Assembly: GCA_903960915.1 (NCBI GenBank)
Contig: CAJCCO010000087.1
Location: 1-64,000, forward strand
Direction: 5' to 3'
From: an uncultured beta proteobacterium
GTDB lineage: Bacteria; Pseudomonadota; Gammaproteobacteria; Burkholderiales; Burkholderiaceae_C
DNA: 64,000 bases
A program made the translations under genes and the position numbers. Under the pieces are notes generated by a model. That model was not told where the DNA came from. It searched no databases and worked only from the letters and a program-made list of their open reading frames with translations. The number at the start of each line of letters is the position of its first letter. Within the stretch, counting starts at the first letter, position 1. This document shows, one piece after another, positions 8,274 to 16,948 of this stretch.

Positions 8274-10073
8274 GTGAACAACGACGAAATAGTGCGCAAA
8301 GTGGTTCGAATTGGTGGGGCCTCAGGCTTTTGGGGTGACAGCATGCTGGGCGCACCGCAGCTGGTGAACTCAGGTCAGATTGACTACCTGGTGTTTGACT
8401 ACCTGGCTGAAACCACCATGTCCTTGCTGGCCGCCGCCAGGGCGCGTAAACCCGAGATGGGTTACGCCACTGATTTTGTTGATGTCGCCATGAAGTTGGT
8501 GCTGCCCGATGTCATGCGCCGCGGGATCAAGGTGGTGGCCAATGCCGGGGGTATCAACCCCCATGGGTGTGCGCAAGCGCTGCGTGTGCTGGCGGATTCG
8601 ATGGGTTTGTCGCCCACCATTGCCATCGTGGAAGGCGATGATGTGGCGCCGCGCATGCCTATGCTGCGCAGCGCCGATACACGCGACATGTTCACGCACG
8701 AGCCCCTGCCTGAGAAAATTTTGAGTGCCAATGCCTACCTGGGCGCTTTGCCGGTGGCCAGAGCGCTGGCCGCTGGCGCCGACATTGTGATCACCGGTCG
8801 GGGCGTAGACAGTGCGGTCACGCTGGGGCCTTTGATGCATGAATTTGGTTGGTCAGCCACAGACTACGACCGCCTCGCTGGGGGCAGCTTGGCAGGGCAC
8901 ATCATTGAATGTGGCTGCCAGGCCACCGGAGGGCTGCATACGGACTGGGAAAGTGTGCCCGACTGGGCCAACATCGGTTATCCCATTGTTGAATGCTATG
9001 AAGACGGGCAATTTGTGCTCACCAAGCCAGCCGATACCGGGGGCGTCGTGTTGCGCGCTGCGGCTGCCGAGCAACTGCTTTACGAGATAGGTGACCCCGG
9101 TGCCTATTTGCTGCCCGATGTGTGCTGCGATTTTCGCAATGTGCAGATGGTGCAAATTGACGAGCACCGCCTGCTGGTCAGCGGAGCGCGTGGCCAAGCC
9201 CCGACTGACCAGTACAAGGTCAGTGCCACCGCCATGGATGGCTACCGTTGTGCTGGCATGTTGGTCATCATTGGCATGGACGCAGCGGCCAAGGCGCGCC
9301 GGACTGGCGAAGCCATTCTGGCGCGTACGCGCCAACTGTTGCAGGCCAATGCGCTGCCCGATTTCACGGCGGCTTCTATTGACTTGTTGGGGGCCGAGAC
9401 GCTCTACGGCGCGCAGGCGCGCACCGCACAGTCAAGGGAGGTGATGCTTCGCGTGACCGTCAACCACCCGTCCAAACAGGCGCTGGAAATTTTTGCCCGG
9501 GAGATTGCGCCGTCCGGTACCTCGTGGTCACCCGGTACCACCAGCCCAGCGGGTGGCCGACCTTCGCCATCGCCCTTGATCAAACCGTTTTCTTTTTTAC
9601 TGGATAAACGTGAAGTGGCGGTCAGCTTTGTGATCAACGGCCAACGCACCGAGGTGGCGATTCCCTGTCCCGGTGGCGAACTACCGCAGGCAATGACCCC
9701 AGACCCAAGCGCTTGGGGCGACGAGGGGGAGCCGATGGTGGAGGTGCCCTTGGTCAAGCTGGCCTGGGCGCGCAGTGGCGACAAAGGCAATCTGTCCAAC
9801 ATTGGCGTGATTGCGCGGCGTGCCGAGTGGTTGCCCTTGATCTGGGCGCGCGTCACGCCCGAGGTGGTGAAGCACTACTTTGCGCACCTGGTGCACGGCC
9901 CAGTCGAGCGGTTTCACGTGCCCGGGCTGTCTGCCATCAACTTCGTGATGCACGAGGCCCTGGATGGCGGAGGCCCTGCCTCCACGCGCATGGACCCTCT
10001 GGGCAAAGGCATGGGGCAAATGCTGCTAGACCTGCCGGTGCGGGTGCCGCAGTCTCTCGCCGCACAACTGTAA
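8274..10073 (+). CDS. Acyclic terpene utilisation AtuA-family protein
   Basis: A 599-aa cytosolic protein of the AtuA (DUF1446) family. In Pseudomonas, AtuA is encoded with the citronellol/geraniol (atu) genes, but its biochemical role is unclear. The first ~450 residues carry family blocks such as RIGGASGFWGDS near the start, ANAGGINPHGCA, ITGRGVDSAVTLGPL and GHIIECGCQATGG. The last ~110 residues form the AtuA-associated ferredoxin-fold domain (WARSGDKGNLSNIGVIAR), here fused to the main domain through a Pro/Ser/Gly-rich linker near residues 410-440. A GAGGGGGA ribosome site precedes the GTG start by 4 bp. It converges on the carboxylase genes. Substrate cannot be assigned from sequence. Confidence 0.85.
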   Translation: MNNDEIVRKVVRIGGASGFWGDSMLGAPQLVNSGQIDYLVFDYLAETTMSLLAAARARKPEMGYATDFVDVAMKLVLPDVMRRGIKVVANAGGINPHGCAQALRVLADSMGLSPTIAIVEGDDVAPRMPMLRSADTRDMFTHEPLPEKILSANAYLGALPVARALAAGADIVITGRGVDSAVTLGPLMHEFGWSATDYDRLAGGSLAGHIIECGCQATGGLHTDWESVPDWANIGYPIVECYEDGQFVLTKPADTGGVVLRAAAAEQLLYEIGDPGAYLLPDVCCDFRNVQMVQIDEHRLLVSGARGQAPTDQYKVSATAMDGYRCAGMLVIIGMDAAAKARRTGEAILARTRQLLQANALPDFTAASIDLLGAETLYGAQARTAQSREVMLRVTVNHPSKQALEIFAREIAPSGTSWSPGTTSPAGGRPSPSPLIKPFSFLLDKREVAVSFVINGQRTEVAIPCPGGELPQAMTPDPSAWGDEGEPMVEVPLVKLAWARSGDKGNLSNIGVIARRAEWLPLIWARVTPEVVKHYFAHLVHGPVERFHVPGLSAINFVMHEALDGGGPASTRMDPLGKGMGQMLLDLPVRVPQSLAAQL

Positions 10074-10082
10074 AAGCCTAGG

Positions 10083-10120
10083 CCCAATCCCAATCCCAAT
10101 CCCAATCCCAATCCCAATCC
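10083..10120. repeat. CCCAAT hexamer tandem repeat
   Basis: Six perfect copies of CCCAAT plus CC lie between the convergent ends of the AtuA-like gene and the carboxylase alpha gene. This is a simple-sequence tract likely to vary in copy number by slippage. It is noncoding on both strands. Confidence 0.95.
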
Positions 10121-10142
10121 ATTAGCCGGTACGGGGTGGCGC

Positions 10143-12149
10143 TCACGCCGTCCCTGGCGGTGTCTCATTCACCGGCGTCGCTTCAATCTCAGCCAGCACG
10201 CGGCTTGACGGCACCTGTTCACCCATCACCACATGCAGCGCCCGCACGGTGCCGCTGTGCGGTGCCACATGGATGTGCTCCATCTTCATGGCCTCCAGGG
10301 TGACGATAGACTGCCCGGCCTGCACCGGCTCGCCAACCGCCACCAGCACCGCCACAATGCGCCCGTTCATGGAGGCGCGCAGTTTGCCGTCGCTCGCCGT
10401 GTTGCCCACTTTGCGCGAAGCCGCACGGGTCTGGTCCAGCACGTCAAAGGTCAGTCCTCGGTAGCTTAGCCACAGGTGCGCGCCGTCACGCGCAAAGGCG
10501 GCACGCTCCATCACGCCGTTGCAAACAAAGCGCACCGCGTGGGTGCCAAGTTCCAGCAGTTCAAGTTGGTGCCGATGCCCCTCGCTGCTGGCTTCATAGC
10601 GGTGCGCCGTGTTCTGCGTCAAGGCCACGGCATAAGGCGCACCATCCATCTCTAGCTGCATATTGAGTGGCAGTTTGTGCAGCAAACGGGGTTCGTGGCC
10701 ACGCGGTTTGACGCCGCTGGCACTTTCCAGCAACAACACGGCCGCCAGTGCTTTGGCGTGCGCGTCTGCCACGCTGTCGCGTTCTAGCAGGGCATCTAAG
10801 TGCTGCGCAATGAAGCCGGTGGTGGCGGCGCCGGCTACAAACACGGGGTGAGACAGGCAGCGTTGCAAAAAGGCCTGGTTGGTGCGCACCCCTAGCGCCA
10901 CGGCATCTTGCAGCCCACTGCACAGCTTGCGCCGCGCCTCTTCACGCGTGCTGCCGTGGCTGATGACTTTGGCCATCATGGAGTCGTAAAACGCGGGCAT
11001 CTCAGCGCTGGTTTTCAAGGCATGGTCAACGCGCAAATGTTGCGGCATGTGCCACAGCGCCAGGGCGCCGCTTTGCGGCATGAAGCCCTGCGCAACGTCT
11101 TCTGCACACAAGCGGACTTCTATGGCGTGGCCGGTCAAGCGCACGTCATTTTGTTGCAGCTTTAAGGGCTCTCCGGCGGCCACGCGCATTTGCATCTCTA
11201 CCAAGTCCAGCCCGGTGATCGCCTCGGTCACGGGGTGCTCCACTTGCAGTCGCGTGTTCATCTCCATGAAGAAATAGTTGCCCGCCTCGTCCAGCAAAAA
11301 TTCCAGGGTGCCCGCGCCCTCGTAGGCGATAGCCTGAACTGCCGCCACGGCCGTAGCCCCCATGCGTGCGCGCAAGTCAGGTGACACCGCGGGCGAGGGC
11401 GCCTCTTCCACCACTTTTTGGTGGCGGCGCTGTACCGAGCAGTCACGCTCGCCCAGGTGAATAGCGTGACCGTAGCGGTCAGCAAATACCTGAATCTCAA
11501 TGTGACGCGGCTCCACCAGGGCCCGCTCCAGCAGCACGGTGGCATCGCCAAAGGCGTTCTTGGCCTCGGACTGGGCGCTGTGCAGCAGGGTCAAAAACTC
11601 AGCGGCATTGGCCACCAGCCGCATGCCACGGCCACCCCCGCCAGCAGTGGCCTTGACCATCACTGGAAAGCCCAGCGCCTGTGCTTCACTGGCGAGCCGG
11701 CTATCACTTTGGTCATCGCCCTGGTAGCCCGGTATGCACGGCACACCCGCGGCCTGCATCAGGCGCTTGGCACCGGCTTTGTCACCCATGGCGGTGATGG
11801 CTTCTGGCGACGGACCGATGAACACCAGACCCGCCTCACGGCAGGCATGTGAAAAGGCCGCGTTCTCGGCCAGAAAACCATAACCAGGGTGTACCGCATC
11901 GGCCCCGGTCAACCGGGCGGCCTCCAAAATGGCGGCTATGTTCAGGTAAGACTGCGCCGGCAAGGCCTCGCCAATACAAACCGCCTGGTCGGCCTCCAGC
12001 ACATGGCGCGCATGGGCGTCAGCCGTGGAATACACCGCCACCGTGCGGTAGCCCAGGGCGCGGGCGCTGCGCATGATGCGCAGGGCAATCTCGCCCCGGT
12101 TGGCAATCAGCAGGGTGTGAAAAGGCGTCAAAGTGGGCAAGTGGTGCAT
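10143..12149 (-). CDS. Acyl-CoA carboxylase biotin-carrying alpha subunit
   Basis: A 668-aa biotin carboxylase/BCCP fusion of the methylcrotonyl-CoA (LiuD), geranyl-CoA (AtuF) and propionyl-CoA carboxylase type. It carboxylates biotin with ATP and bicarbonate. The biotin carboxylase domain (about 1-450) starts LLIANRGEIALRIMRSA and has the ATP-grasp glycine loop GGGGRGMR and the MEMNTRLQVEHPVTE block. A BT-like linker domain follows. The BCCP domain at the C-terminus has EAMKMEH, with biotinylated Lys622. The beta subunit is encoded 60 bp upstream, so the two form one leftward operon. The neighbouring AtuA gene favours a terpenoid-type substrate (inference). Confidence 0.92.
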   Translation of the reverse strand: MHHLPTLTPFHTLLIANRGEIALRIMRSARALGYRTVAVYSTADAHARHVLEADQAVCIGEALPAQSYLNIAAILEAARLTGADAVHPGYGFLAENAAFSHACREAGLVFIGPSPEAITAMGDKAGAKRLMQAAGVPCIPGYQGDDQSDSRLASEAQALGFPVMVKATAGGGGRGMRLVANAAEFLTLLHSAQSEAKNAFGDATVLLERALVEPRHIEIQVFADRYGHAIHLGERDCSVQRRHQKVVEEAPSPAVSPDLRARMGATAVAAVQAIAYEGAGTLEFLLDEAGNYFFMEMNTRLQVEHPVTEAITGLDLVEMQMRVAAGEPLKLQQNDVRLTGHAIEVRLCAEDVAQGFMPQSGALALWHMPQHLRVDHALKTSAEMPAFYDSMMAKVISHGSTREEARRKLCSGLQDAVALGVRTNQAFLQRCLSHPVFVAGAATTGFIAQHLDALLERDSVADAHAKALAAVLLLESASGVKPRGHEPRLLHKLPLNMQLEMDGAPYAVALTQNTAHRYEASSEGHRHQLELLELGTHAVRFVCNGVMERAAFARDGAHLWLSYRGLTFDVLDQTRAASRKVGNTASDGKLRASMNGRIVAVLVAVGEPVQAGQSIVTLEAMKMEHIHVAPHSGTVRALHVVMGEQVPSSRVLAEIEATPVNETPPGTA

Positions 12150-12164
12150 GCGTGTGGGTCTCGC

Positions 12165-12196
12165 TTCAAGTGACGTTCAAGTGACGTTCAAGTAAC
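12165..12196. repeat. 11-bp tandem repeat between carboxylase genes
   Basis: Two perfect copies of TTCAAGTGACG (12165-12175, 12176-12186) plus a third variant copy TTCAAGTAAC (12187-12196). They fill most of the 60-bp gap between the beta stop and the alpha start, so they lie in the leader of the alpha gene. Confidence 0.9.
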
Positions 12197-12209
12197 TTCA
12201 GGGCGCGGC

Positions 12210-13832
12210 TCAAGGCCGGGCTACGCCGAACTGCATGGCCTGCGGCTGGCGCGCCTCAGCGGCGCGGCACACGCTCAGCACCTGGCTCAGCACGGCGCGG
12301 GTGTCGCGCGGATCAATCACGCCATCGTCCAACACTTGCGCGCTGGTGACAAACACGCTCATCTGCCGGTCAAAACGGTCAATGATGTTTTGCTGCAGGG
12401 TATCGAGCTTGGCCTGGTCGACCTCGCCGCCCTGGCGCTTCATGGCCGCCTCTGTGACGATGGCCATGGTCTTGGCGGCTTGCTCCCCGCCCATCACCGC
12501 CGTTTTGGCGTTGGGCCAGGAGAAACAAAAGCGCGGTGCAAAGCCGCGTCCGCACATGCCGTAATTGCCCGCACCAAACGAGGCGCCGCAGTAAATCGTG
12601 ATCTGCGGCACCGTGGCGTTGGCCACGGCCTGAATCATCTTGGAGCCATGCTTGATGATGCCCGCCTCTTCATAGGCGCGCCCCACCATGAAGCCCGTGG
12701 TGTTGTTGAGGTAAATGATGGGCGTCTTACTCTGGCAACAGGCCTGTATGAAGTGCGTGGCTTTGGTGGCGCCAGCCGGATCTATGGGCCCGTTGTTGGT
12801 GATGATGCCCACCGGAAAGCCTTCAATTTTGATGTGGCCGCACACCGTGGCGCTGCCGTAGTTTTCACCAAACGCCAGAAAATAAGAATCGTCAGCCAGC
12901 CGGGCAATCACTTCGCGCATATCTACCGGGCGCTTGGGGTCCATGGGCATGATGCCCAACAACTCTTCGGCACCATAGCGCGGCGGTTGGTAACTGCGCA
13001 GAGGCTCGGGTGGCAGGTCGCGGTTCCAGTCAATTTGCGCCAGCACTTCACGCGCCAGGCGAATCGCATCGCGGTCATCTTCTGCCAGGTAGTCGCCCAG
13101 GCCGGAGATGGCCGTGTGCATCACCGCACCGCCCAGTTCTTCTTCTGTGGCCACCTCACCCGTGGCGGCCATCAACAAAGGCGGGCCGGCCAAAAAGGCC
13201 CGCGAGCGGTCACGCACCATGATGATGTAGTCCGACAAACCCGTCTGGTACGCACCGCCTGCGGTGGACGAACCATGCGTCACTGTCACCACCGGCAGGC
13301 CTGCTGCCGACATGCGCGCCAAATTGCGAAACAGCGTGCCGCCCCGCACAAACTCTTCCACCTTGTAGGCCATCAGGTTGGCGCCCGCGCTCTCCACCAG
13401 TTGCACATAGGGCAGCTTGTTTTCAAGCGCCAACTCTTGCACGCGCAATTGCTTGTCCAGCCCCATGGGTTGCAAGGCGCCTGCGTTGATGCCAGCGTCA
13501 GACGCGCTCACCATGCAGCGAATGCCCGACACCATGCCAATGCCCGCAATCACGCCCCCACCGGGCACGCTCTTGTCCAGGTCGGGCACGTCCAGCCCCA
13601 GCCCGGCCAGCGTACTGAGTTCCAGAAAAGGGGTGCCCGGGTCCAGCAGCAAGGCCACCCGCTCGCGAGGCAACAACTGCTTGCGTTTTTCAAACCGCTC
13701 ACGCGACGCCGCCGACTTGTCTACGCTGCGTTGCTCGTAGGTGCGCACACGGTCCAGTAAGGCCAGCATGCCACTGCGGTTGGCCTGAAACGTGTCGCTG
13801 TTGACGGACAAAGTGGAGTCGATATGTGACAT
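12210..13832 (-). CDS. Acyl-CoA carboxylase carboxyltransferase beta subunit (AtuC/LiuB-like)
   Basis: A 540-aa carboxyltransferase that moves the carboxyl group from biotin to an acyl-CoA. The N-terminus (SHIDSTLSVNSDTFQANR) aligns by eye with AtuC-type proteins, so the ATG at 13832 is preferred over an upstream GTG at 13889. Visible landmarks are LLPRERVALLLDPGTPFLELS, GGGVIAGIG, the oxyanion-type GSSTAGGAYQTGLSDY loop and, in the C-terminal half, NNGPIDPAGATKATHFIQ and GASFGAGNYGMCGR. It forms a holoenzyme with the alpha subunit downstream. Geranyl-CoA versus methylcrotonyl-CoA specificity cannot be settled by eye. Confidence 0.88.
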   Translation of the reverse strand: MSHIDSTLSVNSDTFQANRSGMLALLDRVRTYEQRSVDKSAASRERFEKRKQLLPRERVALLLDPGTPFLELSTLAGLGLDVPDLDKSVPGGGVIAGIGMVSGIRCMVSASDAGINAGALQPMGLDKQLRVQELALENKLPYVQLVESAGANLMAYKVEEFVRGGTLFRNLARMSAAGLPVVTVTHGSSTAGGAYQTGLSDYIIMVRDRSRAFLAGPPLLMAATGEVATEEELGGAVMHTAISGLGDYLAEDDRDAIRLAREVLAQIDWNRDLPPEPLRSYQPPRYGAEELLGIMPMDPKRPVDMREVIARLADDSYFLAFGENYGSATVCGHIKIEGFPVGIITNNGPIDPAGATKATHFIQACCQSKTPIIYLNNTTGFMVGRAYEEAGIIKHGSKMIQAVANATVPQITIYCGASFGAGNYGMCGRGFAPRFCFSWPNAKTAVMGGEQAAKTMAIVTEAAMKRQGGEVDQAKLDTLQQNIIDRFDRQMSVFVTSAQVLDDGVIDPRDTRAVLSQVLSVCRAAEARQPQAMQFGVARP

Positions 13833-14009
13833 GACAAAAAGCGCTGAGGCCGGGTAAGTGAAGGAGCGCCGGGGTACGGCGACGAGCACCGCGCCCTGGC
13901 CGTAACAGGGGTGCGCAACCAGTTTAATCCTACCGTGACCGCCGTCGAGTTACATAGGCTACAGTGACGCTGCGCCCCACCCTCGCAGGGGCGGCAACCG
14001 GATCAAACC

Positions 14010-14921
14010 GTGAAACTCGTCAACATCAATCCAAGCGTGGTGCAGGTTCAGGCCGACGACGCCACCCCACTGGGGCACCTCAAACACATCAACGGCCTCT
14101 GGAAGTTCAAGGCCCTGGGCTACGACGACCAGGGTGACCTGGTGCCGGGCGGTGGTCCGTTGACCGGGGTGCACAACGCGGTATTTGAAACGCTGGACCC
14201 AACCGCCATAGCGGTCCGGCTGTTCCCGGCAACTTCCGCGTCGGCCACCTCAGCCACACCGACCACGCCAGTTGCTGTGTTGCAGGCCCGGGGCCTGTGC
14301 TTTGCTTACCCGCAGCAGGCCCCGCTGTTCGACGCCCTGAACCTGGACCTGCTCCCCGGCGTCACCTGCTTGCAAGGCGGTGATGGCCGTGGCAAAACCA
14401 CCCTGCTGCGCCTGCTGGCCGGGGAACTGCCCGCCCAGGCCGGACAGTTGGAATTGCTGCGGCCAGACCCCCAGGTTTCTCCGCCCACCGGTCTGGCGCT
14501 GCACCGTGAGCCGCAGCGCTACAGGCAACAGGTGTGCTGGATAGACCCCCGCACCACTGAGTTTGAAAACATCAGCGCCCAGGCATTTTTTCAGTCCCGG
14601 GCCAGCCTGCCGCCAGGGCTGGAGGCTGACACGCTCAAGTTATTGATAGCCGGGCTTTCGCTCACCGACCATCTGGACAAGCCGCTCTACATGCTGTCTA
14701 CCGGCTCCAAGCGCAAGGTCTGGCTCAGCGCTGCCCTGGCCTCCAGGGCGACGCTGACCTTGCTCGACGACCCGTTTGCCGCGCTCGACCAGCCGTCCAT
14801 CCGCTGCGTCATAGCTCAATTGAAAATAGCCGCTCAGAGTGCGACACGTGCCTGTGTGGTGGCCCACTATGAAGCGCTGGCCGATGTACCCCTGGCCGCT
14901 ACGCTCTCCCTGGGCGATTGA
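14010..14921 (+). CDS. Non-canonical ABC-type ATPase with N-terminal domain of unknown function
   Basis: A 303-aa protein. Residues 1-72 form a small domain (LGHLKHINGLWKFKALGYDD, VPGGGPLTGVHNAVFETLD) whose function I do not recognise. After an Ala/Thr/Ser-rich linker (73-88) comes an ABC nucleotide-binding domain resembling the haem exporter ATPase CcmA. The Walker A is GGDGRGKTT (Lys129) and the switch His is His286. Several motifs deviate: the signature is LSTGS (229-233), Walker B ends in Asp253-Asp254 instead of Asp-Glu, and no Q-loop glutamine is evident near 174-185. No membrane partner is encoded nearby. It is divergent from the carboxylase operon and converges with the SDR gene. Confidence 0.7.
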   Translation: MKLVNINPSVVQVQADDATPLGHLKHINGLWKFKALGYDDQGDLVPGGGPLTGVHNAVFETLDPTAIAVRLFPATSASATSATPTTPVAVLQARGLCFAYPQQAPLFDALNLDLLPGVTCLQGGDGRGKTTLLRLLAGELPAQAGQLELLRPDPQVSPPTGLALHREPQRYRQQVCWIDPRTTEFENISAQAFFQSRASLPPGLEADTLKLLIAGLSLTDHLDKPLYMLSTGSKRKVWLSAALASRATLTLLDDPFAALDQPSIRCVIAQLKIAAQSATRACVVAHYEALADVPLAATLSLGD

Positions 14922-14946
14922 ATTGGCCAGCAGCGCCGTTCAGCGT

Positions 14947-15714
14947 TTAACCGCGTGCGTGCGTGACGCCGCCGTCCACCACCAGCGTGGAGCCCACCAC
15001 GTAGTCTCCAGCGCGTGAGGCCAGGTAAATCGCCGCACCGGCCATGTCTTCAACGGTGCCAATGCGCCCGGCCGGAATGTGGCTCGACACCATCTCGGCA
15101 TGGTCGCGGGCCTCTTTGTTCATCTCGGAGGCAAACGCGCCTGGTGCAATGGCCGTCACGGCAATATTGTCTTTAGCCAGCCGCAGCGCCATGCGCCGTG
15201 TCATGTGAATCAAGCCGGCTTTGCTGGCGGCGTACGAATACGTCTCTAGCGGATTGACCGATACGCCGTCAATGGAGGCGATGTTGATCACCTTGGCCAC
15301 GTGCGACTTGGCCGCTTTGCACAAGTGCGCGTGAAGTGCCTGCGTCAGAAAAAAAGGCGCCTTCAGGTTCAGGTCCACCACCTTGTCCCAGCCGCTTTCA
15401 GGGAACTCGTCAAACGGGGCACCCCAGGCGGCACCGGCGTTGTTGACGAGAATATCGAGTGCGTCTTCGCGCTGGGCATACGCCGCCACCAGCGCATGCG
15501 CACCTTCTACCGTAGACACATCGCCGGGGAGTGAAATACAAGTCCCAAGCGACGACAACTCAGCGGCTGTCTGGTCGCAGGCTTTGGCTTTGCGTGAGCT
15601 GATGTACACCTTGGCGCCCTGCGCCAGAAAACCTTCCGCGATCATGCGGCCAATGCCGCGCGAGCCACCGGTGATGAGGGCCGTTCGGCCTTGCAGGGAG
15701 AATAAATTTTGCAT
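14947..15714 (-). CDS. Short-chain dehydrogenase/reductase
   Basis: A 255-aa classical SDR, NAD(P)-dependent. The cofactor loop is TGGSRGIG (residues 16-23), followed by the NNAGAAWG block. The catalytic Ser sits in NIASIDG and the Tyr-Lys pair in YSYAASKAG. The C-terminal VVDGGVTHARG end is usual. It could oxidise a hydroxyacyl intermediate or an alcohol of the neighbouring catabolic genes. It resembles RhlG/FabG-type reductases, so a lipid 3-oxoacyl reductase is an alternative. Confidence 0.88.
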   Translation of the reverse strand: MQNLFSLQGRTALITGGSRGIGRMIAEGFLAQGAKVYISSRKAKACDQTAAELSSLGTCISLPGDVSTVEGAHALVAAYAQREDALDILVNNAGAAWGAPFDEFPESGWDKVVDLNLKAPFFLTQALHAHLCKAAKSHVAKVINIASIDGVSVNPLETYSYAASKAGLIHMTRRMALRLAKDNIAVTAIAPGAFASEMNKEARDHAEMVSSHIPAGRIGTVEDMAGAAIYLASRAGDYVVGSTLVVDGGVTHARG

Positions 15715-15886
15715 GGGATGCTCCTGACGTGTCGAAGAAATAGTGGTTGAAGAAACTGGGAATAGCTGGGGGAAGAAGGGGCGGGAATAAATGAAAACGA
15801 AAAATTAAAAAACAACAATAAAAGCGTGCAGTGGCTGTGTTCAGTTGAAATTATGCAAGCCCTGAGCGGGGTCAGCTAAAGCCCGG

Positions 15887-16822
15887 TCAGCCAAAGTTGC
15901 GGGCGCTGGCCAAGGCACCCAGGCGCGCGGTGATGGCAAAAAATTCGGCCACCGTTTGCTCAATGATTTCTTGCGCCGACTTGACCGAATCGATCAGGCC
16001 CACGGTCTGCCCGGCCAACGCGGGCGCGGCTTCCATGTCGCCGCCAAAGTACACGCCTTGCAAGCCTTGGAAAGTGTCAGCGGGCATCAGGCCGGCGTCA
16101 TATATTTGTTGCGTGCGCACAGACTTCAAGGCACGGATACAGGGCGAGGCTTTTTTGTTCAAAACCCAGGTGCCGGTTTCTTTGGCCGACACAATGGCGT
16201 TCTTGTAATTCGCATGCACCGGGCTTTCGGTGCTGGCCACAAAGCGCGTGCCCATCTGAATCGCCTCAGCGCCGCAGGCAAAGGCAGCGGCCATACCGCG
16301 ACCGTCGCAAATGCCCCCGGCGGCGATCATCGGCACGTCAACCCGGGCGCGAATCGCTTGCAGCAGCACCAGGGTGGAGACCTCCTCCGGGTTTTTGAAG
16401 CCACCGCCCTCGGCCCCTTCCACCACCAAACCATCAATGCCGGCGTCCACGCATTTGAGCGCCGTATCCACCGTGGGCACCGCGTGGTAGACCGTGATGC
16501 CTGCGTCATGCAGTGGGCCTATGAATTTGGCCGGGCTGCCGGCCGAGGTGGTCACAAATTTCACGCCGCTGGTGCACACAAAACGCAGCATGGCGTCGTC
16601 ACTCAAAAAGCGTATCGGCAGGTTCACCCCAAAGGGCAAACCCAGCGCGCACATCTGGCTGATCTCAGCCTGGCAGTTGGCGGTTTCGCCCGACGAGGTT
16701 TCAATAACGCCCAAGCCGCCCGCGCGCGACACGGCCGAAGCCAGCGCGCTGCGCGCAATCCAGCCCATCGGGGCTTGAACAATCGGGTATTTGGCGCCGG
16801 TATGGGCAAGGACTCGGTTCAT
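15887..16822 (-). CDS. Nitronate monooxygenase-like FMN protein
   Basis: A 311-aa TIM-barrel flavoprotein of the nitronate monooxygenase/2-nitropropane dioxygenase family. The ATG at 16822 (MNRVLAHTGAKYPIVQAPMGW) is chosen because the family begins there; an upstream extension to 16870 is not conserved. FMN-binding blocks are QAPMGWIA, VVEGAEGGGFK, PMIAAGGICDGRGMAAA and AIQMGTRFVAS. Related proteins in acyl-CoA catabolic clusters are often annotated as nitronate monooxygenases without proof, so the true substrate is open. Confidence 0.82.
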   Translation of the reverse strand: MNRVLAHTGAKYPIVQAPMGWIARSALASAVSRAGGLGVIETSSGETANCQAEISQMCALGLPFGVNLPIRFLSDDAMLRFVCTSGVKFVTTSAGSPAKFIGPLHDAGITVYHAVPTVDTALKCVDAGIDGLVVEGAEGGGFKNPEEVSTLVLLQAIRARVDVPMIAAGGICDGRGMAAAFACGAEAIQMGTRFVASTESPVHANYKNAIVSAKETGTWVLNKKASPCIRALKSVRTQQIYDAGLMPADTFQGLQGVYFGGDMEAAPALAGQTVGLIDSVKSAQEIIEQTVAEFFAITARLGALASARNFG

Positions 16823-16948
16823 GGGGCATAACTTCAAAGTGGACCTGAGCCTGAGCTTAGAGGCAAACACGGAGTCAACGCGTCACCAAGGTGCCAAATG
16901 ACCAAATGGCCCACGCCATAATGCGAGAAATTTCACCAAGCCCACGCC

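Noticed and set aside
10083-10120. CCCAAT tract as a CRISPR or telomere-like element
   Set aside because: There are no spacers, no cas genes and the chromosome context is internal, so it is a simple tandem repeat.
12336-13760. Long plus-strand ORF (474 codons) across the carboxylase beta gene
   Set aside because: It is antisense to a clear carboxyltransferase gene, has a His/Arg/Gln-rich composition typical of GC-rich shadow frames, and no recognisable domain or ribosome site.
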